The notes beneath the pieces are model-generated. The model had not been told where the DNA came from. It saw only the letters and a program-made list of their open reading frames with translations, and made no database searches. Positions 7,404 to 10,649 of a stretch of DNA of 10,649 bases are shown here, piece by piece (the stretch's first letter is position 1; each line of letters starts with the position of its first letter). This DNA is from QNFN01 sp964195335. GTDB lineage: Bacteria; Pseudomonadota; Gammaproteobacteria; QNFN01. The translations under genes were made by a program, and so were the position numbers. The stretch lies in contig CAXMPC010000150.1 of assembly GCA_964195335.1 (NCBI GenBank), forward strand, positions 1 to 10,649, given 5' to 3'.

Positions 7404-7991
7404 CTACGAATTCATCAGGTTCTCGTTGCGTCCGTACAACAGGCCCATCACGCCAACGGCGTAGATCTCGTCGCCGTCGAGTTCGAGCAGCACCTGCGGC
7501 AGGCTCTGGTAGGCCTGGCCGGACACGATGATGCCGTGCCGGCGCAGATCGTAGAGCGACAGGTGCAGTGGGCACTGACCGAGCACACGCTGGTCGTCGA
7601 CCGCCTTGTACTGCCCCTGCATCGGACCGCCCTGGTGGGTGCAGAGGTAGCTGAAGGCGACCACGTCACGGTCCGGGCCGATGCCACCACCGGCCTTGAC
7701 GCCGCCCATCTTGATCAGCATCGCCTGGCTGTTCGGTCCGTCATCCGGGTAGTTGAAATCAACCGGCGTGTGGTCCTTGAGCTTGCTCAGGTGGCCGATC
7801 AACTGGCGTGGGTAGCCGAGCACGCTGGCCTTGGTCTGCACCGCCTGGGCGGTGCCCGGGAACAGCGAAATCGAAACGGTGCTCGCCGTGACGGCAGCGG
7901 CGCTGCCGGCCATCAGGAACTGGCGGCGGTTGAGCATGCACTTGCCGTGGGCCTTCGCGGAATCGTCGCGTTGGTTGGTTGGCGTCGTCAT
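7404..7991 (-). CDS. idrB: Iodate reductase Rieske [2Fe-2S] subunit, Tat-exported
   Basis: Small electron-transfer subunit, AioB-like, 195 residues. The N-terminus carries a twin-arginine signal, NRRQFLMAG (Arg22-Arg23), a hydrophobic stretch and an AQA cleavage site near residue 50, so the folded IdrAB complex should go to the periplasm. Rieske ligands are Cys117 and His119 (CTHQGG) and Cys140 and His143 (CPLHLS). The spacing between the two pairs is 20 residues, longer than the roughly 15-17 common in Rieske proteins. The extra cysteines that form the disulphide in bc1-type Rieske proteins are replaced by Gly122 and Leu142. The ATG overlaps the preceding peroxidase stop (ATGA, 7988-7991) and has AAGGAGG 7 nt upstream, so translation is coupled. 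The role is to feed electrons from a cytochrome c or quinol route to the molybdenum centre; the partner is not identified here. Confidence 0.88.
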   Translation of the reverse strand: MTTPTNQRDDSAKAHGKCMLNRRQFLMAGSAAAVTASTVSISLFPGTAQAVQTKASVLGYPRQLIGHLSKLKDHTPVDFNYPDDGPNSQAMLIKMGGVKAGGGIGPDRDVVAFSYLCTHQGGPMQGQYKAVDDQRVLGQCPLHLSLYDLRRHGIIVSGQAYQSLPQVLLELDGDEIYAVGVMGLLYGRNENLMNS

Positions 7992-9166
7992 TTCTTCGCC
8001 TCCTTGAGTTCTTGTTCGGTAAACAGGGGTGCGTAGTCGGGCAGTTCCGGCTTCTCGATGGTGATCTCGTCACCCGAGAAGGCTTCGAGGAAGGCCATCA
8101 GGGCCGCCTTCTCATCGTCGCTCAGGCCGAGCGGCTTGATCAGTGCCGACTTGTTGTCGGGGAAGTCGGTGGTCCGATCCTCTGCGTCAACACCACCCTT
8201 GTCGTAGAAGTCGATGACCTCTTCGAGGGTGTAGAACGCGCCGTTGTGCATGTACGGTGCGGTGTACATGACGTAGCGCAGCGACGGCGTACGGAACTTG
8301 CCCTTGTCCCACTTGTTTTTGGTCCGGTAGTAAAAGCCGGCGTCGTCCTTGATCTCGCGGTACATCGCCTCGGTGGAACCCTTGGCGTACTGCTCGAAGC
8401 GGAACGTGATCTGGGCGAGGCCGTCCTCTTCCCAGCGCCGGGCGTACGGGACGCCGATGTTGTGGTACTTCTGGTCGGTGGCCAGGGCGCCGTTGTGGCA
8501 GGCGATGCAGTTGGCCTTGCCGTTGAACAGTTCCATACCCTGCTTCTGCTGGTCGGTCAGCGCCGCCTTGTCACCCTGCAGGTAACGGTCGATCGGTGTG
8601 TCCTTCTGCACCAGGGTGCGTTCGAATGCGGCGATCGCCCGCCAGGCGTTGCCGATCAGCGGATACTCGTCACCGAATACCTCGCGGAACCGCTTGCGGT
8701 ATTCAGGGATCAGCGCCATGCGCGTTTCCATCAGGTCGCTCTCGCCATTGCCGGCGACGCCGCCGCGAGCCGCGGAGCGCGCCTGCTTTTCGAGCGAAGC
8801 GGCCGAACCGGCCCAGAACAGCTTGCCGAGGTAGGCGGAGTTGATGATGGTCTGGCTGTTGCGCCAGTGAACCGTGCCGGGATAGCCGCGTGAGAAGTCC
8901 TCGGCCCAGGCCCAGCCCTGTTCCGGGTCGTGGCAGCTCGAGCATGAGATCGAGGCGTCGCCACCGATCCGCGGATCAAAGAACAGCAGCTTGCCGAGTT
9001 CGACCTTGGCGTCGCTCTGCTTGTTGTCCGCCGGGACCGGCGGGTCGCCGAGCGGGGCAAGCGGTGGTGGGGTCTTGCCGGCGGCCTGGGCGTTGCCCGC
9101 GGCGGCCAGCGAGAAGGCGATGGCGGCAGCCAGCGCCGAGGAGCGGAATGTATTTCGCGCTTTCAT
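7988..9166 (-). CDS. idrP1: Periplasmic di-heme cytochrome c peroxidase-like protein of the iodate reductase operon
   Basis: CcpA/MauG-superfamily protein, 392 residues. A Sec signal (hydrophobic 10-24, AQA/A near 28) sends it to the periplasm. Two c-heme sites are seen: C75-S-S-C-H79 and C220-I-A-C-H224. The C-terminal block FRTPSLRYV...TAPYMHNG (291-309) and ALIKPLGLSDDEKAALMAFLEAFSG are typical of bacterial di-heme peroxidases. In the published idr model the two peroxidases are thought to reduce H2O2 formed during iodate reduction. The usual FWDGR motif between the hemes is FWAGS here (residues 117-121), so peroxidase activity is not assured. GGAGG lies 5 nt before ATG 9166, 15 nt after the upstream gene, and its stop overlaps idrB. 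It is called P1 because it adjoins idrB; P1/P2 naming by position is an inference. Confidence 0.85.
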   Translation of the reverse strand: MKARNTFRSSALAAAIAFSLAAAGNAQAAGKTPPPLAPLGDPPVPADNKQSDAKVELGKLLFFDPRIGGDASISCSSCHDPEQGWAWAEDFSRGYPGTVHWRNSQTIINSAYLGKLFWAGSAASLEKQARSAARGGVAGNGESDLMETRMALIPEYRKRFREVFGDEYPLIGNAWRAIAAFERTLVQKDTPIDRYLQGDKAALTDQQKQGMELFNGKANCIACHNGALATDQKYHNIGVPYARRWEEDGLAQITFRFEQYAKGSTEAMYREIKDDAGFYYRTKNKWDKGKFRTPSLRYVMYTAPYMHNGAFYTLEEVIDFYDKGGVDAEDRTTDFPDNKSALIKPLGLSDDEKAALMAFLEAFSGDEITIEKPELPDYAPLFTEQELKEAKK

Positions 9167-9181
9167 GTCAGCCTCCGTTGC

Positions 9182-10276
9182 TCAGTTACGCGCCTGGCGC
9201 CAGTTTTCGATCACCGGGTACTCGTCCGGATAAGCTTCCTGCCAGACGAACTCGGGGCCGGTCAACGGCGCGCCGGAGAGCGCTTCGAGGAAAGCCACCA
9301 GGTCGGCCTTCTCCTGGGCGGATAGGCTCAGCGGCTTGATCATCGGGCTCTTGTGGGAGTCCGGTCCGCCGCCCTGGTTGTAGAACTCGACCACGTCGCC
9401 GAGGTTGGCGAGCATGCCGTTGTGCATATATGGCGCGGTGGAGGTGAGCTCGCGCAGCGACGGGGTCATGAATTTGCCCATGTCGGAGCCGTCGGCCTTG
9501 TGCGTACGCACGTGGGCGCCCGGGTCGCGCTTGAGGTTGTAGAGGTTCTCAACACCCATGAACAGCGCGTAGGCGAGAAACGCCTGGTGCCGCTGCGGGT
9601 CGAGGAACGCGTCGAAGTTTTCCGGGACCCCGGTGTTGTGGGGCGTGCCGTCGGAGAACAGCGGCCCGGTGTGGCACTGGGCACAACCGCCCTTGCCCTT
9701 GAAGATTTCGAAGCCATTCTTCGCCGAGGCGGACATTTTGCCGCCGTCATACGGGGCGTCGCGCGAGGTCAGGGTTTTCAGGTACTCGGGGATCGCCTTG
9801 CGGACGCTGCCGTTGGAGGGCTCGCCGTAACCGGCCTTCTTGAACATCTCGAGGTAGACAGGATCCTGCTTCAGGCGCTCCTGCATGATGCGCATGTCCA
9901 TGTTCATCAGGTAGGTCTCGGTGATCATCTCGCGCGCGACGTCGTTGAGATTGGTCCCCAGCCGCCCGTCATGCATCCAGGCCCCGCGGTAACCGACATT
10001 GGCCAGGGTCGGCGTGTTGCGGAAATGCCCGGCCCCGGAATAGGCCGTCGACAGCGGCTCGCCGTCGGTCCACGCCTTGTCAGGCTGGTGGCAACTGGCG
10101 CAGGCGAGCGTGGTGTCGCCGGACAGCCGGGTGTCGTAGAACATGCGCTTGCCGAGGTCCGCCAGCGCGGGTTTGACATCGATGGGTTGCAGCGGCCCCG
10201 TCCCCTGCGCCGGCGCAGGGGCGCCGGCGAGGGCGGGAACCGCCAGGGCCAGGGCCAGGGCGATCAGGGGTCTCAT
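9182..10276 (-). CDS. idrP2: Periplasmic di-heme cytochrome c peroxidase-like protein, first gene of the iodate reductase operon
   Basis: Second CcpA/MauG-like protein, 364 residues, clearly related to its neighbour. It has a short Sec signal (hydrophobic 3-18, likely cut near AQG at 23-25) and heme sites C59-A-S-C-H63 and C198-A-Q-C-H202. Shared blocks are MTPSLRELTSTAPYMHNG (270-287) and MIKPLSLSAQEKADLVAFLEALSG. Between the hemes it has WMHDGRLGTNLNDV (100-113), with DGR kept, then an unusually methionine-rich run TYLMNMDMRIMQ where family members usually have a NPVEM-like segment. GGGAGA lies 7 nt before ATG 10276, and the start is followed at once by a good signal peptide. It is promoter-proximal, so its transcript should lead the operon. 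The proposed role is H2O2 removal or electron transfer beside IdrAB. P1 and P2 look like an old tandem duplication that has diverged strongly. Confidence 0.83.
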   Translation of the reverse strand: MRPLIALALALAVPALAGAPAPAQGTGPLQPIDVKPALADLGKRMFYDTRLSGDTTLACASCHQPDKAWTDGEPLSTAYSGAGHFRNTPTLANVGYRGAWMHDGRLGTNLNDVAREMITETYLMNMDMRIMQERLKQDPVYLEMFKKAGYGEPSNGSVRKAIPEYLKTLTSRDAPYDGGKMSASAKNGFEIFKGKGGCAQCHTGPLFSDGTPHNTGVPENFDAFLDPQRHQAFLAYALFMGVENLYNLKRDPGAHVRTHKADGSDMGKFMTPSLRELTSTAPYMHNGMLANLGDVVEFYNQGGGPDSHKSPMIKPLSLSAQEKADLVAFLEALSGAPLTGPEFVWQEAYPDEYPVIENWRQARN

Positions 10277-10311
10277 TTTCGTTCTCCCGTCACACGACCG
10301 TGTCTGGGGCT

Positions 10312-10317
10312 ATTATC
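10312..10317 (-). promoter_or_regulatory. Probable -10 box of the idr operon
   Basis: GATAAT on the minus strand lies 36 nt before ATG 10276, which would give a leader of roughly 30 nt. No good TTGACA-like -35 is visible at 17-18 nt (AATTAG/AAATTA), suggesting dependence on an activator. Confidence 0.45.
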
Positions 10318-10324
10318 TTGGCCC

Positions 10325-10339
10325 ATTAGGCCGCCTAAT
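10325..10339. promoter_or_regulatory. Perfect 15-bp palindrome in the idr promoter (operator candidate)
   Basis: ATTAGGC-C-GCCTAAT is a perfect inverted repeat with a 1-bp centre. It lies just upstream of the probable -10 box, covering the spacer and -35 zone. A repressor here would block polymerase; a MerR-type activator would also bind at this place. It does not match the FNR consensus TTGAT-N4-ATCAA. The cognate regulator is not known. Confidence 0.5.
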
Positions 10340-10457
10340 TTTTGCACGCTAGCGCATTGGCGGCCTCTGGTCCATCGGATATCGGACCGACGGGCCTATG
10401 CCGTTTGGCAGGGGGAGAGGTGGACGTGCCAGTCTCCTGACATGTTGGCGAAGGAAA

Positions 10458-10492
10458 TTTCGGATCGCGTGAATTTACGCGTGATCCAGAAA
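10458..10492. repeat. Long imperfect hairpin upstream of the idr promoter
   Basis: Nested arms TTTC-GGAT-CGCGT (10458-10470) and ACGCG-(TG)-ATCC-(A)-GAAA (10477-10492) pair over 13 bp around a 6-nt loop GAATTT, with two small bulges. No T-tract follows on either side. It could be a recombination or protein-binding site, or a remnant of a structured end; function unknown. Confidence 0.4.
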
Positions 10493-10510
10493 TGGGGACC
10501 CGGACCCTAA

Positions 10511-10649
10511 TCAAGCGCGGGGACCGCGGGAGACGCCGCACTGTGGGGCGGATCGAGCGCGGCGGTGGGGATGGCGGCGATGCTGTTCGATCGGAATGGC
10601 GAGCCGCTGACACCGGGCCATGCCTCGAAGGGCCCGGCGCGCATTCGCT
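10511..10649 (+). pseudogene. Possible fragment of a large serine recombinase (zinc-ribbon region), runs off window
   Basis: The frame opens after a TAA at 10508-10510 and runs to the edge. It encodes MAAMLFDRNGEPLTPGHASK (from 10571), then GPARIR. This fits the pattern L-x-F-D-x-x-G-x-x-L/M-T-P-x-H-A-x-K that opens the recombinase zinc-ribbon region of large serine recombinases, usually followed by RYRYYVS. The catalytic N-terminal domain, which should lie several hundred residues upstream in this orientation, is not present to the left. The piece is therefore probably a truncated remnant or a chimera at an island edge. There is no clear ribosome site, so a true gene start at 10571 is unlikely. 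The match is recalled from family patterns and is short. Confidence 0.4.

Larger units (their letters stand above)
10277..10649. other. Right-end non-coding region upstream of the idr operon
   Basis: From the idr promoter outward it holds the -10 box, the 15-bp palindrome, the small palindrome CGCTAGCG (10347-10354), the long hairpin at 10458-10492 and the recombinase-like fragment. Apart from that fragment, no reading frame here looks like a protein family. A 92-codon minus-strand frame at 10335-10613 is rich in Arg, Pro and Ser, as GC-rich noncoding DNA tends to be. Confidence 0.5.

Noticed and set aside
6083..7531. A 482-codon plus-strand frame opposite idrA
   Set aside because: It is antisense to a gene with strong family motifs, and its composition is typical of GC-rich shadow frames.
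4694..7991. Plain arsenite oxidase aioBA
   Set aside because: The gene order B then A and the Fe-S motifs fit, but the two linked di-heme peroxidases and the changed pocket region fit iodate reductase better. No ars or aioXSR-type genes are seen in the window.
9353..10510. A 385-codon plus-strand frame opposite idrP2
   Set aside because: It is a shadow of the heme protein gene. Its end runs through promoter DNA and the hairpin without any family likeness.
10335..10613. A 92-codon minus-strand frame at the right edge
   Set aside because: It is rich in Arg, Pro and Ser with no domain, overlaps promoter elements and the hairpin, and opposes the recombinase-like frame.

Overview
The window is GC-rich bacterial DNA, most likely from a gammaproteobacterium (or a close proteobacterial relative). 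This rests on an Fpr that looks like the Pseudomonas/Azotobacter type and on REP-like repeats. The genus cannot be fixed from the sequence.

Left part (1-3043, minus strand): a two-gene signalling operon running off the left edge. A membrane protein with a periplasmic double-Cache-like domain, ending right after its second membrane helix, is followed 10 nt later by a large sensor histidine kinase. The kinase has two membrane helices, HAMP, PAS, HisKA and HATPase domains, and its C-terminus lies outside the window. Positions 3044-3365 form a divergent promoter region with several palindromes. It separates this operon from fpr (3366-4142, plus), a ferredoxin/flavodoxin-NADP+ reductase.

Middle (4143-4693): a 551-bp convergent intergenic region. 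It holds a tandem array of about six 34-bp units, each with an 18-bp palindrome flanked by GTAG on the minus strand as in REP elements, with degenerate copies at the ends. A strong intrinsic terminator for the operon on its right follows.

Right part (4694-10276, minus strand): a tightly packed four-gene operon, transcribed right to left. It encodes two periplasmic di-heme cytochrome c peroxidase-like proteins, a Tat-exported Rieske subunit and an arsenite-oxidase-like molybdopterin catalytic subunit. This gene content is the signature of dissimilatory iodate reductase, idrABP1P2. In the published model IdrAB reduces iodate in the periplasm, and IdrP1/P2 are proposed to remove H2O2 made in the process. 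Genes are coupled by short gaps or a 4-nt overlap, each with a good Shine-Dalgarno sequence. The operon has a plausible -10 box with a perfect 15-bp palindrome just upstream.

Right edge (10277-10649): promoter DNA, a long imperfect hairpin, and a reading frame resembling the C-terminal zinc-ribbon region of a large serine recombinase. That frame suggests the idr operon lies in or beside a mobile island. The most notable content is the idr operon; the split Cache sensor/kinase pair and the REP-like array come next.
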